The translations under genes and the position numbers were made by a program. DNA of 38,326 nt from an uncultured Verrucomicrobiota bacterium. GTDB lineage: Bacteria > Verrucomicrobiota > Kiritimatiellia > RFP12 > UBA1067. Location: assembly GCA_945483525.1 (NCBI GenBank), contig CALYRV010000005.1:1-38326 (forward strand), written 5' to 3'. Under the pieces are notes generated by a model, which did no database searches, was not told where the DNA came from, and worked only from the letters and a program-made list of their open reading frames with translations. This document shows positions 1 to 8,079 of this stretch, one piece after another. The stretch's first letter is position 1. Every line of letters begins with the position of its first letter.

Positions 1-1
1 A

Positions 2-52
2 GGCTGCCGAATCTACTCCGGCTCTGCGGCCTTCACGTTGTGCATGAAATGA
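2..52 (+). CDS. Possible 3' end of an upstream gene
   Basis: One frame is open from the window edge to TGA at 50-52 and would give the last 16 residues of a protein (ending GSAAFTLCMK). It is too short to identify. The only support is that something should precede the following intergenic hairpin. Treat as a guess. Confidence 0.2.
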   Translation, partial: GCRIYSGSAAFTLCMK

Positions 53-71
53 AAATGGACGGGTTCTTTTT

Positions 72-86
72 CTGGTAGAATACCAG
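72..86. promoter_or_regulatory. Perfect inverted repeat containing a TAGAAT -10-like box
   Basis: CTGGTA-GAA-TACCAG is a perfect 6-bp inverted repeat with a 3-nt loop. Its centre contains TGGTAGAAT, which fits the extended -10 form (TGnTAnAAT) found at other promoters of the window, so it could be a promoter with an operator for the decayed gene beginning near 111. A T-run precedes rather than follows the hairpin on the + strand, so a terminator is less likely. Confidence 0.35.
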
Positions 87-110
87 TTGCTAACAAAAGG
101 ACCACGTCCA

Positions 111-789
111 ATGAGTAATATACGCCAATGCTGTAAAGTCCGATTGCGCGCAGATGTTCTTTGTGTTGGAATGAGCGGGCGTTTTACAAGAGCACAACGA
201 AGGGGTGCGTTTTCGATGCCGTGCTGCCGACGAATATGCCGGGGGCGCAATCTGGTGATGGAGAAATCGGAGGCAATGCATTTCAGGATCTTGGCGCGGG
301 GTCGATCGTGATTCCGTTCATGGGGACTTGCACGATCGGGACAAAGGCCTTCCATTGGTCAAGCACGACGAACTACATCTTCTGGGGCAAGGCGCCGACC
401 GCTTGGATCGACGACGCGAACGCAATGAATGATGCGTTGAAGGATTTTAATGGCAGCGTGACCGATCGTCGGCTTACGGTGTCCCTCGCCATGGATCAGG
501 CAGGCTGGGAAGGTGTTGCGACAACGCTTAAGAAGAAGTGCGCCGAGGGCGATTGGGCTGCGCTCAATCCTCCGGAGAATGCGTTCGGCTATGTGATTGC
601 GAATACCACCCGAATTTGGCTCTGCGAAGGCACGTCGCCTTGGGAGTCCGCTTCGTCTTGTGGTCTGATGATTATAGTCCTTTGATTATTGGTGAGGCAT
701 CTTCGTGCAGAGGCTCTCGAAACGGTCCGGACTCCTCGGACTCATCGGCGGTCGATGCCTTCATGGACAGGCTGTCTGGTAATTCGTGA
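111..789 (+). pseudogene. Decayed hypothetical gene with apparent frameshifts
   Basis: No family recognised. The best coding-like stretch runs in one frame from about 161 to 685 (codon use like the neighbours, soluble, Trp/Asp-rich, with WIDDANAMNDALKDF and GYVIANTTRIWLCEG). It has no good start: in frame the only early codon is a TTG at 161 without a ribosome binding site. A sensible ATG at 111, preceded by an AAAAGG-like site, is in another frame. Near 650 the coding signal seems to move to a third frame (WSDDYSPLIIGEA) that continues to the stop at 787-789. Three frames in series suggest a gene broken by two frameshifts, though an intact short gene 161-685 is possible. The extended -10 at 74-81 would serve the start at 111. 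Confidence 0.35.
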
Positions 790-851
790 CGAATCGTCTT
801 CCGTTACGTGGATTAAAGAGCATTTCTTCATGGACTGACAGTCGAGAAAAA

Positions 852-860
852 TGATATAAT
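852..860 (+). promoter_or_regulatory. Extended -10 promoter, leaderless start
   Basis: TGATATAAT matches the extended -10 consensus. The start codon ATG is at 867, only 6 nt after the hexamer, so transcription should begin at or next to the start codon. No -35 box is obvious; CTGACA at 835-840 is too close. Confidence 0.7.
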
Positions 861-866
861 ATTCTT

Positions 867-2483
867 ATGAAAAATACAATTCTCGTGTGTTCGCTCTTCG
901 CGGCCGGTTCGCTCTGCGCCGCGGTTCCCTTCAAAATCGGTATCGCCGGATTCACCTTCTGCAAGGTGGGGCTCGACAAGGGGCTCTCCATCATGCAGCA
1001 GATTGATTGCCACAGTCTCTGCCATAAGGATTTCTTCATTTCCTATGACGCGACCGACGCCGAAATCGTCGCGTTCAAGGAGAAGCTTGAGAAGGCCGGC
1101 GTGGTTTGTGACGCGACCGGACCCCTGTATGCGAAGGATGAGGCGACCGTGCGCAAGCAGTTCGAGTTCGCGAAGAAGCTCGGAGTCAAGGTGATCGTCG
1201 GCGTTCCTTACGAGGTGCCCGCGGGAGAGAAGGACCAGTGGGGTCCGAACCGCCGCGAGTCGGACGCGATGCTGGACGTCATCGAGAAGCTCGTGAAGGA
1301 ATATGACATGGTCTATGCGATCCACAATCACGGACCGGACATTCCCAATCTCTTTCCTACCGCCCAGTCCGTCTGGAACCGCATCAAGGACCGTGACCGT
1401 CGCATCGGCTTCTGCTTCGATATCGGACACGACCGCCGCGCTGGGTCCGACACCTACGCCGCGATCAAGGCCTACGCCGACCGTATTTACGATGTACACA
1501 TCAAGAACATCCTGCTGAAGAAGGACGCCAACGGATTCCCCGGCAACTTCGCCGTGCCCGGACCCCGCGGCGACCTCGATATTCCGTCCGTCTTCCGTGC
1601 GCTCGCCGAAGCCGGCTATACCGGCGTCTGCCATATCGAGTACGAGACCGATTTCGAGAATAACGCGATGGGCCTTGCGGAATCGCTCGGCTATTATCGC
1701 GGTGTCGCGGATGCGATCAAGCTGCCTGCGAAGATGCAGCCCGCACCCGATGGTGCGAATACGCTGACGGACGCCGAGAAGGCCGAGGGCTTCAAGCTTC
1801 TCTGGGACGGAAAGACGCTGGACGGGTGGCTTGCGGTCAAGAGCGGTTGCAAGGTGCCGCCCGCCAAGGGCTGGGTGATTGCCGACGACACGCTCACGAT
1901 GCGTCCCGTGAACGGCATCACCGATGACGGCAACTGGTTCCCGCTCCCGCCCGAAGACCAGAAACTCGGCGGCGGCGGCGACATCGTCACCGCGAGGAAA
2001 TACCGCGACTTCGACCTGCGCTTCGACTTCCGGGTCACGGCGAAGGCGAATTCTGGTGTCAAGTACTTCTATGACGAGACTCAGAACGGCGGCACTTGCG
2101 AGGAATATCAGATCCTCGAAGCCGGACACCCCGACTTTAACAAGGGCAAGGACGGCAACCGTCAGCTTGCGTCGCTCTACGACATCGTCGCCGCGCCGAA
2201 GGCGAACGAGGTCGTGAAGCCGGTCGGACAGTGGAACTCGGGACGCATCGTCGCGAAGGGCGCGAAAGTTGAGCACTGGCTCAACGGCGTCAAGGTGCTC
2301 GAGTACACGCGCTTCACGCCCGAGTTCAAGACGCTCGTGAAGGCGTCGAAGTACGCGACCTGGGGCAAGGACAAGGACGGCAATCCGCAGGACTGGGGTG
2401 AGATTCTCGAAGGACGTATCCTCCTGCAGGATCACAGCGATTCGACAGTTTCCTTCTGCAATCTGAAGATCAAGGAATTGTAA
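867..2483 (+). CDS. Secreted sugar-phosphate isomerase/epimerase-like protein fused to DUF1080 domain
   Basis: A 538-residue protein with an N-terminal signal peptide (MKNTILVCSLFAAGSLCA). Residues about 22-285 form an AP-endonuclease-2/xylose-isomerase-like TIM barrel; likely metal ligands lie in HNHGPD, CFDIGHD, DVHIKN and HIEYE. Residues about 305-538 are a DUF1080 (3-keto-disaccharide hydrolase, concanavalin-like) domain starting GFKLLWDGKTLDGW. Members of both families act on 3-keto-glycosides and sugars, and the next gene is a Gfo/Idh/MocA oxidoreductase, the usual partner that makes 3-keto sugars. I infer processing of oxidised glycosides outside the cytoplasm. The start is fixed by the signal peptide; no SD is possible because the -10 box lies just upstream, so the message is probably leaderless. 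Confidence 0.88.
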   Translation: MKNTILVCSLFAAGSLCAAVPFKIGIAGFTFCKVGLDKGLSIMQQIDCHSLCHKDFFISYDATDAEIVAFKEKLEKAGVVCDATGPLYAKDEATVRKQFEFAKKLGVKVIVGVPYEVPAGEKDQWGPNRRESDAMLDVIEKLVKEYDMVYAIHNHGPDIPNLFPTAQSVWNRIKDRDRRIGFCFDIGHDRRAGSDTYAAIKAYADRIYDVHIKNILLKKDANGFPGNFAVPGPRGDLDIPSVFRALAEAGYTGVCHIEYETDFENNAMGLAESLGYYRGVADAIKLPAKMQPAPDGANTLTDAEKAEGFKLLWDGKTLDGWLAVKSGCKVPPAKGWVIADDTLTMRPVNGITDDGNWFPLPPEDQKLGGGGDIVTARKYRDFDLRFDFRVTAKANSGVKYFYDETQNGGTCEEYQILEAGHPDFNKGKDGNRQLASLYDIVAAPKANEVVKPVGQWNSGRIVAKGAKVEHWLNGVKVLEYTRFTPEFKTLVKASKYATWGKDKDGNPQDWGEILEGRILLQDHSDSTVSFCNLKIKEL

Positions 2484-2528
2484 GGCTTGGTTATAGGGTT
2501 AGATGTAGATGTAGTTGGCGGTTGAGAT

Positions 2529-3962
2529 ATGGACAGAAGAAACTTCTTGAAGGCGATGGGAGCGTTTGGCGCGGTGCAGATCCTGCCCGGTTGTTTTTCG
2601 CCGAAGGCGTATAATGCGAACGGCAAGGTGCGTCTCGCCGTGATCGGCGTGGGGCAGCAGGGGTGGTACGATATCCGCCAGTTTCTCGGCAGGCTTCCGC
2701 AGATCAACGACTGTGATTTCGCCAAGGACGCGAGCGATATCTGCGAGCTTGTCGCGATGTGCGACACCGACATGGGTTCGGAGCCGACGCTTCCGGCGAT
2801 CAAGGCGTTTCCGAACGTGCCTCGGTACCGCGACTTCCGCGTGATGTTCGACAAGGAGGCGGACAACATCGACGCGGTGCTCGTCTCGATCCCCGACTTC
2901 TCCCACTTCCCCGCCGCCATGGCGGCGATGAAGCTCGGCAAGGCCGTCTACTGCGAGAAACCGCTTGCGCACACCTTCGAAGAATGCGCTCTCCTCATGG
3001 CCGCCGCCGAGAAGTACGGCGTCGTCACGCAGATGGGCAATCAGGGTCATTCATCGAACAAGTACTTCCAGCACAAGGAGTACTTCGAGAAGGGCATCGT
3101 CAAGGACGTCTTCAAGGTGAACGTCCACATGAACAACGAGCGCCGCTGGCACAAGTACCGCGGCAATATCTTCGAGTACCCGGTCGGCGAGGACATTCCC
3201 GCGACGCTCGATTACGACACCTGGCTCGGGACCGCCCGTTATCACGAGTATTCGTCCGCCTACATGTGCGGCGAATGGCGCTGCTGGTACGACTTCGGCT
3301 GCGGCTGTCTCGGCGACTGGGGCGCGCACACGCTGGACTGCGTCCACGAGTTCCTGCTGAAGGGCGATCTGCCGACGCGAATCGAACTGAAGAAGTGCGA
3401 GGGTTGGAACCAGTTCTGCTATCCGTGTGCGGTGACGCTCAGGATGCTCTTCCCGAAGAACGCGCTTCACGACGAGATCGAACTCAACTGGTTCGACGGC
3501 GTGGACAATCATCCCGAGCTGCCCGAAGGATTCGTCTACGATCAGCCGTGGGGGATTCCCGCGAATTCCGCGAACGTCGAATCGGAAGCGAAGCGCAAGA
3601 AGCTCTTCCCCGGCAAGGAGATGTATCAGAAGGACGGCACGGTGTGGCAGTCGCTTTCCCACTGTCATCCGCTTCACCGCGTCGGCGATTACGACGCGAA
3701 GCTGCCGGACTATCCGAAGGAGGGTGATTCCCACTACCGTCTCTTCATCCGGGCGGTGAAGGGTGAGGTGAAGACGACTTCGCCGTTCTCCATCGGAGGA
3801 AGGATCTCGCAGCTCTTCGCGCTCGGCAACATCGCGCAGCGCGTGAACCGTTCGATCGAATTCGATCCCGTAAAGAACGAGATCGTCGGCGACGAGTACG
3901 CCTCGTATTTCCTGAAGGGTCCCGCCCCTCGCAAAGGCTGGGAGGATTTCTACCGCATCTGA
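2529..3962 (+). CDS. Gfo/Idh/MocA family oxidoreductase, Tat-exported lipoprotein
   Basis: 477 residues. The N-terminus MDRRNFLKAMG carries a twin-arginine motif, followed by a short hydrophobic stretch and a lipobox ending at Cys22 (ILPGC), so the folded, cofactor-loaded enzyme is probably exported by Tat and lipid-anchored. A Rossmann NAD(P) motif (VIGVGQQG) lies at about residues 38-45 and the family signature EKP at 143-145. The C-terminal part is the usual alpha/beta dimerisation domain. Gfo/Idh/MocA enzymes oxidise or reduce sugar hydroxyls, commonly at C3; with the preceding secreted isomerase-DUF1080 protein (46-nt gap) it suggests a periplasmic 3-keto-sugar route. The exact substrate cannot be read from sequence. 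Start ATG 2529 is set by the Tat motif. Confidence 0.9.
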   Translation: MDRRNFLKAMGAFGAVQILPGCFSPKAYNANGKVRLAVIGVGQQGWYDIRQFLGRLPQINDCDFAKDASDICELVAMCDTDMGSEPTLPAIKAFPNVPRYRDFRVMFDKEADNIDAVLVSIPDFSHFPAAMAAMKLGKAVYCEKPLAHTFEECALLMAAAEKYGVVTQMGNQGHSSNKYFQHKEYFEKGIVKDVFKVNVHMNNERRWHKYRGNIFEYPVGEDIPATLDYDTWLGTARYHEYSSAYMCGEWRCWYDFGCGCLGDWGAHTLDCVHEFLLKGDLPTRIELKKCEGWNQFCYPCAVTLRMLFPKNALHDEIELNWFDGVDNHPELPEGFVYDQPWGIPANSANVESEAKRKKLFPGKEMYQKDGTVWQSLSHCHPLHRVGDYDAKLPDYPKEGDSHYRLFIRAVKGEVKTTSPFSIGGRISQLFALGNIAQRVNRSIEFDPVKNEIVGDEYASYFLKGPAPRKGWEDFYRI

Positions 3963-3981
3963 TCAAATCAAGAGAGTCCAC

Positions 3982-4164
3982 GTGCAGGAGACGTCGCTCA
4001 TCATGGCGGTGAAGCCGGAGACCGTGCACATGGAACGCGCCGTGAAGGGCGAGGGACACCGTCTCGAGCTTCTCGCGGCATTCAAGGACAAGGGCATCGA
4101 GGGGTCGCTTGACTGGTATGCCGATTATCCTACTTATGAACTTTCACAAGCAGATATGCTATAA
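3982..4164 (+). pseudogene. C-terminal remnant of a creatininase-family amidohydrolase
   Basis: A 60-residue open frame beginning with GTG, 19 nt after the oxidoreductase. The sequence QETSLIMAVKPETVHMERA followed by WYADYPTYEL resembles, from memory, the final part of creatininase-family proteins, which carry an ETS-M-P-VHM-A stretch and a WYADYP end. The metal-binding N-terminal two thirds are absent and no long upstream frame restores them. It looks like the tail left after a deletion that fused this locus to the end of the oxidoreductase operon. A short functional gene cannot be excluded, but the fragment would lack a catalytic centre. Confidence 0.5.
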
Positions 4165-4165
4165 T
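4157..4165 (+). promoter_or_regulatory. Extended -10 promoter for thiD region
   Basis: TGCTATAAT lies inside the end of the creatininase remnant. Predicted transcription start is near 4172, giving thiD (ATG 4228) a leader of about 55 nt. No SD is seen before 4228, and no TPP-riboswitch motif is present, unlike thiC at the other end of the window. Confidence 0.6.
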
Positions 4166-4227
4166 TCTCATGCTGCGCTATAAGTCTCATTGGTACAGTT
4201 TGATTCGCCTAAAACCTAATTCTAACT

Positions 4228-5028
4228 ATGATTCGCCCATGTTGTCTCACTATCGCAGGTTCGGATTCCGGCGGCAATGCCGGAGTGCAGGCGGACCTGC
4301 GAGCCTTCCACGCTTACGGACTCCACGGCTGCACCGTTTTCGCAGCGTTGACCGCGCAGAATCCGTTCGGGGTTTCCGCGATTCATCCGGTTCCCGCCGA
4401 TTTCGTCGCCGCTCAGCTGGATGCCGTGCTCGGTGTGTATTCGATCAAGGCGCTCAAGATCGGCATGCTCGCCGATCCCGCGTCGATTGAGGTCATTGCA
4501 GAACGACTTTCCGAGCATCCCGAGATCGCCAAGGTGATCGATCCCGTGATGATCGCGACGAGCGGAGCGAAGCTGGTCAGTGACGAGACCGTGGAGATCA
4601 TCAAGGAGATGATGCTGCCGCTGGCGACGCTCATCACCCCGAATCTGCCAGAGGCGGAGGTTCTTGCTGGGGTCTGTGGCGATGGCCGCGCGGCGAATGT
4701 GGAGTGGGCGGAGCAGCTCGGACGGCGGCTTTACGAAAAGTTCGGCTGCGCAGTGCTCGTGAAAGGCGGACACGGAGACAATTCCGCCGCGGTGGATGTG
4801 CTGTTCGACGGACATGAAATCGAGCGGTTCGGTGCGCCATGGATCGCGAATCCGGTTTCCACCCATGGCACCGGCTGCTCGCTCGCCGCCGCACTTGCCG
4901 CTGAATTCGCGCTCGGACGCGGCGTTTCCGCCGCGGTCAAGGGCGCCAAGGACTATGTCCATAAGGCGATCGAGGGTTCCTATTACGTAGGACCAGACTG
5001 CGGCGTACTCGGTTTTGTGGAAAAGTGA
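4228..5028 (+). CDS. thiD: Hydroxymethylpyrimidine/phosphomethylpyrimidine kinase ThiD
   Basis: 266 residues, normal length for the family. ThiD phosphorylates HMP and HMP-P to HMP-PP in thiamine synthesis in the cytoplasm. The N-terminal signature TIAGSDSGGNAGVQADL and the ribokinase-type C-terminal motif HGTGCSLAAALAAEFALG, which contains the anion hole and catalytic base region, are both present, as is VIDPVMIATSG. The start is the first ATG able to give the full N-terminal strand; no Shine-Dalgarno is visible. A promoter-like box lies 63 nt upstream. Its pathway partner thiC is about 33 kb downstream under a TPP riboswitch. thiE is not seen in the window. Confidence 0.93.
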   Translation: MIRPCCLTIAGSDSGGNAGVQADLRAFHAYGLHGCTVFAALTAQNPFGVSAIHPVPADFVAAQLDAVLGVYSIKALKIGMLADPASIEVIAERLSEHPEIAKVIDPVMIATSGAKLVSDETVEIIKEMMLPLATLITPNLPEAEVLAGVCGDGRAANVEWAEQLGRRLYEKFGCAVLVKGGHGDNSAAVDVLFDGHEIERFGAPWIANPVSTHGTGCSLAAALAAEFALGRGVSAAVKGAKDYVHKAIEGSYYVGPDCGVLGFVEK

Positions 5029-5039
5029 GGGTAGGGAAT

Positions 5040-5076
5040 CAGTGGTAGTGGGAAGTTGTAGTGGTACAGAGGAGGG
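5040..5076 (+). repeat. Intergenic repeat (TAGTGGTAGTGGG type), supplies SD
   Basis: A short repeat filling the thiD-to-fusion gap. A nearly identical copy, differing at about two of the shared positions, is at 30361-30396. Both end in AGGAGGG or AAGGAGGG. Here that end is the Shine-Dalgarno sequence for the GTG start at 5085. Confidence 0.75.
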
Positions 5077-5084
5077 AAGCTCTC

Positions 5085-6485
5085 GTGAATGAGATGTCGA
5101 TTGAGGAACTGAAGGACGAAATCCGCAAAGGCGCGCGTTGCATTCTGCAGGTGCGTCACGCGGAGCGTCCCAAGATGGATCCGGACGATCCGACCTTTGG
5201 CGATGCGCTTGCCCTGACGGACGAAGGAGTGCGCACTGCACGCGAACTCGGCAAGATCCTCGCCGAATTCAAAGATGACGTTCAGTTCTACGCTTCGCCG
5301 CTCCGGCGCACCGTGATGACCGCGGAGCTGATTGCCGAAGGGATGGGAATAGAGGTGGAGGAAAAACTCATTCCCAGCGACGATCTGCTCGGTAACGGAT
5401 CCTTCTACTATGACGATCCTGCCGAAGTGCTGGAGATCTTCCAACCCGGGAATTTCTTTAAGGCGAACTTCGAGTATTTCGAGAAGGGAGAACAGCGCGG
5501 ATTCAAGAATCTCTACTCTGCGACGGATGCCTTGGAGAAGTGGTTGATCGAGCGCTTTACCAAGAGACTCTTCATTGTTACAACTCACGACTGCTACATC
5601 GCGGCCTTTCTCGCCGCGCGCAAGGCGGTGGAGAAGTTCACGATCGACAACTGGGTGCGGTTCCTGGACGGAGGCGCGATTCTCTTCTATCCGGACGGCT
5701 CGCGGAAATACGCGCTCGTCCGTGCGGGACTTTCCAAGGGCATCTGCGGGGTGCATGTGTTGAAAGGCGATACCGTCACTCGCAAGGCGCATGCGAAGAT
5801 CAACTGGACCCTTGAAATCCTCGGAAAGCGTCCCGACGGTTATCACGAGCTCAAGAGCATCGTTCTACCGGTTTCTCTTCATGACGACATCACCGTACGT
5901 CCTGGCACGGGTGTCTCCGTCGAAGGCTGCGGTGATATTCCGCTCGAGAAGAACCTCGTCTACATCGCGGCGATGAAACTCGCGAAGCGGATGAGGATCG
6001 AGAATCCGTCCGCCGCGATCTCGGTCGTGAAACGCATTCCCGCGGGCGCTGGCCTTGGCGGAGGTTCGGCCGACGCCGCCGCCACGCTGCATGCGCTTGA
6101 CGCCTTCTGGCATCTGAACGTTCCCGAAGAGATCCTGCTCGAAGTCGCCGCCGAAGTCGGCAGCGACGTGCCGGCACTTCTGATCGGCGAGCCAGTGATG
6201 ATGGAGGGGCGGGGGGAGAGAGTCAGGCGGCTCACGCCGTCCGAACGAAACGGACTTCCCAAGAGGGAGGACATCGTCCTTTACACGCCGCCGATCTTCT
6301 CCTCGACCGCGGCGGTTTACAAGGAACATCGTGTCGAAGATAACGGGAAGGGGCGCAACGACCTCCAGCCCGCGGCGCTCCGCCTTTATCCCGATATCGC
6401 CGCCGCGCTCGAAAAGCTCCGTGCGGAGGGACTCCGCGACGTCGCGATGAGCGGCAGCGGCTCGACGGTCTACGGCATCAGATAA
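5085..6485 (+). CDS. ispE: Histidine phosphatase domain fused to IspE kinase (4-diphosphocytidyl-2-C-methyl-D-erythritol kinase)
   Basis: 466 residues, versus about 280-300 for IspE alone. Residues 1-225 are a histidine-phosphatase (phosphoglycerate mutase/SixA-like) domain: the phospho-accepting RHAE motif has His25 (ILQVRHAER) and a second catalytic His168 sits in VTTHDCY. Residues about 232-466 are a GHMP kinase of the IspE type: AHAKINWTLEILGKRPDGYHE at the start of the domain (residues 235 on), the ATP-binding PAGAGLGGGSADAA from 319, and MSGSGSTVYG near the end. IspE phosphorylates CDP-methylerythritol in the MEP pathway; ispH of the same pathway is also in the window. The GTG at 5085 is chosen because GAGGAGGG lies 8 nt upstream; ATG 5094 is an alternative. 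The phosphatase's substrate is unknown. I see no frame break, so this is one reading frame. Confidence 0.9.
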   Translation: MNEMSIEELKDEIRKGARCILQVRHAERPKMDPDDPTFGDALALTDEGVRTARELGKILAEFKDDVQFYASPLRRTVMTAELIAEGMGIEVEEKLIPSDDLLGNGSFYYDDPAEVLEIFQPGNFFKANFEYFEKGEQRGFKNLYSATDALEKWLIERFTKRLFIVTTHDCYIAAFLAARKAVEKFTIDNWVRFLDGGAILFYPDGSRKYALVRAGLSKGICGVHVLKGDTVTRKAHAKINWTLEILGKRPDGYHELKSIVLPVSLHDDITVRPGTGVSVEGCGDIPLEKNLVYIAAMKLAKRMRIENPSAAISVVKRIPAGAGLGGGSADAAATLHALDAFWHLNVPEEILLEVAAEVGSDVPALLIGEPVMMEGRGERVRRLTPSERNGLPKREDIVLYTPPIFSSTAAVYKEHRVEDNGKGRNDLQPAALRLYPDIAAALEKLRAEGLRDVAMSGSGSTVYGIR

Positions 6486-6511
6486 CCGCGTGCAGCTTGC
6501 TGCCTGCGGTT
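6484..6511. terminator. Hairpin between convergent genes
   Basis: AACCGC (6484-6489) pairs with GCGGTT (6506-6511), with an inner GCAG/CTGC stem. It overlaps the ispE stop codon and lies between the convergent fusion gene and the regulator, so it probably ends transcription from both sides. The T-tracts are weak. Confidence 0.55.
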
Positions 6512-6512
6512 A

Positions 6513-7652
6513 TTATGCCTTGTTGGAGCGGTTGCGGAATTCGCGCATGGTCATCGCGAAGCGGCGCTTGAAGAGGTTCTTCAGGTAGTTGGGGTTCTCG
6601 TAGCCGCAACGGACCGCGATCGCGTCGATCGGGTCCTTCGTCTCGCGCAGCAGCCGCTTCACTTCCGTGAGCCGTTCGCTGATGATGGTCTCGCCGATGG
6701 TCGTGCCCTGGAGTTCGCGGAATCTGAGGTCGGCGAGGCGGCGTGAGACATGGAGATGCGCCGCGACGTCCGTTACCGAAATGCCCTTGAGCGCGTTCTT
6801 GCGGATATAGACGAGCGCGCGCTGGACGAGCTTGCCCGAGAGTGAAAGTTCCGCGGTAGATTCGCGACGGACCACCTGCTTCACGCCGACGAAGAGGGTG
6901 CGGGGTGCAGGGTGCGGGGTGCAGGGTGCGGGGTGCATCATGCGCGAGAGGGTTTCCGCCGCGAGATAGCCCTCTTGTTCGAAGTCGGGCTGGATGGAGG
7001 AGAGGCGAGGATGACAGTTCTCGCAGACGAGCGTGTCATTGTTAATGCCGATCACCGCGATATCTTCGGGAACTCGCAGCTGATTCGCGCGGCAGAACTC
7101 GATCACATCGTAACCGCGGTCATCGTTCGCGGCGAAGACGCCGACGGGACGCTCCAGCTTCTCGATGCCTTCGGGCGATTTCAGTTCGTGACATTCGAAG
7201 CCGTGTTCGCGCAAGGTGTCGCGGTAGGCGTTGAAGCGGTCGACGCTCCACTGCATGACGGACTGATGATGCACGAAGGCGTAGGACCGGCAGCGTCCGA
7301 TGGAAAGCAGGTGGTTCGCCGCGGACCTCCCGATCTCTTCCGGCGAGTTGCGGATGAAGACGATGTTCTTCCGGCGGGCGGAAAGGGCGGGACTGTGGAT
7401 ATCCATCACGATCGTCGGGATGTCGGTATCGGCGAGCGGTTCCGCCGCGCGTTCGGCGTCCGGTATGGATACGATGAAGCCGTCATATCCGTCCGCGATC
7501 GCGGTCTTCACCCGTGCGGCGGTGAACTCCTGTGCCGAACGGATGAACCTCACATCCCATTCAGGCGAGTCGCCGAGATAGCGGAAGATGCCGCTCAATT
7601 TCTCCTGTCCCGCGATCCCCTGCAACCGCAACGCTACGAGCACACGTTTCAT
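6513..7652 (-). CDS. XylR-like AraC-family transcriptional regulator
   Basis: 379 residues. Residues 1-265 are a LacI/periplasmic-binding-like sensor domain (starts MKRVLVALRLQGIAGQEKL; contains VGVFAANDDRGYDVIEFC and the VAVIGINND type motif in IAVIGINNDTLVCEN). Residues about 275-379 are an AraC double helix-turn-helix (GISVTDVAAHLHVSRRLADLRFREL, then DAIAVRCGYENPNYLKNLFKRRF). This is the XylR architecture, which senses a sugar and activates catabolic genes. The nearest sugar genes are the 10306-18845 operon, so that is a candidate target, but no binding site was identified. A heptanucleotide repeat is inserted in frame at residues about 238-252 (HPAPCTPHPAP), at the end of the sensor domain. 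Confidence 0.88.
   Translation of the reverse strand: MKRVLVALRLQGIAGQEKLSGIFRYLGDSPEWDVRFIRSAQEFTAARVKTAIADGYDGFIVSIPDAERAAEPLADTDIPTIVMDIHSPALSARRKNIVFIRNSPEEIGRSAANHLLSIGRCRSYAFVHHQSVMQWSVDRFNAYRDTLREHGFECHELKSPEGIEKLERPVGVFAANDDRGYDVIEFCRANQLRVPEDIAVIGINNDTLVCENCHPRLSSIQPDFEQEGYLAAETLSRMMHPAPCTPHPAPRTLFVGVKQVVRRESTAELSLSGKLVQRALVYIRKNALKGISVTDVAAHLHVSRRLADLRFRELQGTTIGETIISERLTEVKRLLRETKDPIDAIAVRCGYENPNYLKNLFKRRFAMTMREFRNRSNKA
6896..6938. repeat. Heptanucleotide repeat (GGTGCAG/GGTGCGG) inside the regulator gene
   Basis: About six units of GGTGCRG, read on the - strand as HPAPCTPHPAP. The same unit type occurs at the end of mazG (31240-31290) and, inverted, in ispH (31391-31420). Confidence 0.9.
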
Positions 7653-7674
7653 TGGAAGTTCTTGTTATCGGCAG

Positions 7675-8079
7675 TTAAAGCGCCAGGAATTCGGCTGGCG
7701 TGAGCGCCGGAATCGGCGAGGCGGCGAAGTCGCGTGTGTTGCGCGTGATGATGTACTTGCACTTCGCCTTAACCGCAGCTGTCGCGACTACCGCATCTTC
7801 GAAATCCTTGAATGACAGTAGGCGCGCCTTCTGGAGTTCGTCTTTCCCGATCGGCACGATTTCGAAGTGGTCGAGCAGATAGCCGATTGCGCTTTCCGCG
7901 ATTGCCTTGCCGCCTTGGTTGTCGGTCAGGTAATAGGCGGTCGTCACGGTGTGGGATGCGAAGCACCCCTGGTGCTTCCCTCGTTCGACGAGTGATAGGA
8001 TTTTCCGTGATTCGGCGACGAAGTCTTTTCTCGCATGGATGACATCCATGAAGACATTGAGGTCGACGAGGATTTTCAC
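7675..8079 (-). CDS. PIN-domain ribonuclease toxin (VapC-like)
   Basis: 134 residues, typical for VapC toxins. PIN nucleases cleave RNA using a cluster of acidic residues and Mg2+. Seen here: Asp5 and Asp12 in LVDLNVFMDVI, FKDFEDAVVATAAVKAKCKYIITRN in the middle and TRD near the C-terminus. The usual DTN of motif I reads DLN. The gene overlaps the antitoxin by ATGA (8076-8079), a sign of translational coupling. Expression should come from the promoter inside 8358-8390. It is a different type from the PIN toxin at 23799 but has the same antitoxin-first order. Confidence 0.85.
   Translation of the reverse strand: MKILVDLNVFMDVIHARKDFVAESRKILSLVERGKHQGCFASHTVTTAYYLTDNQGGKAIAESAIGYLLDHFEIVPIGKDELQKARLLSFKDFEDAVVATAAVKAKCKYIITRNTRDFAASPIPALTPAEFLAL

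Noticed and set aside
828..2435. A 535-codon open frame on the - strand opposite the isomerase-DUF1080 gene
   Set aside because: It is a mirror of a high-GC gene: stops are rare in the opposite strand, it is rich in Arg/Leu/Val with no fold, and the + frame has a signal peptide and known motifs.
4170..4490. A coding frame starting 4 nt after the TATAAT box upstream of thiD
   Set aside because: It overlaps thiD in another frame with an Arg-rich sequence lacking any domain; thiD's motifs make its own frame certain.
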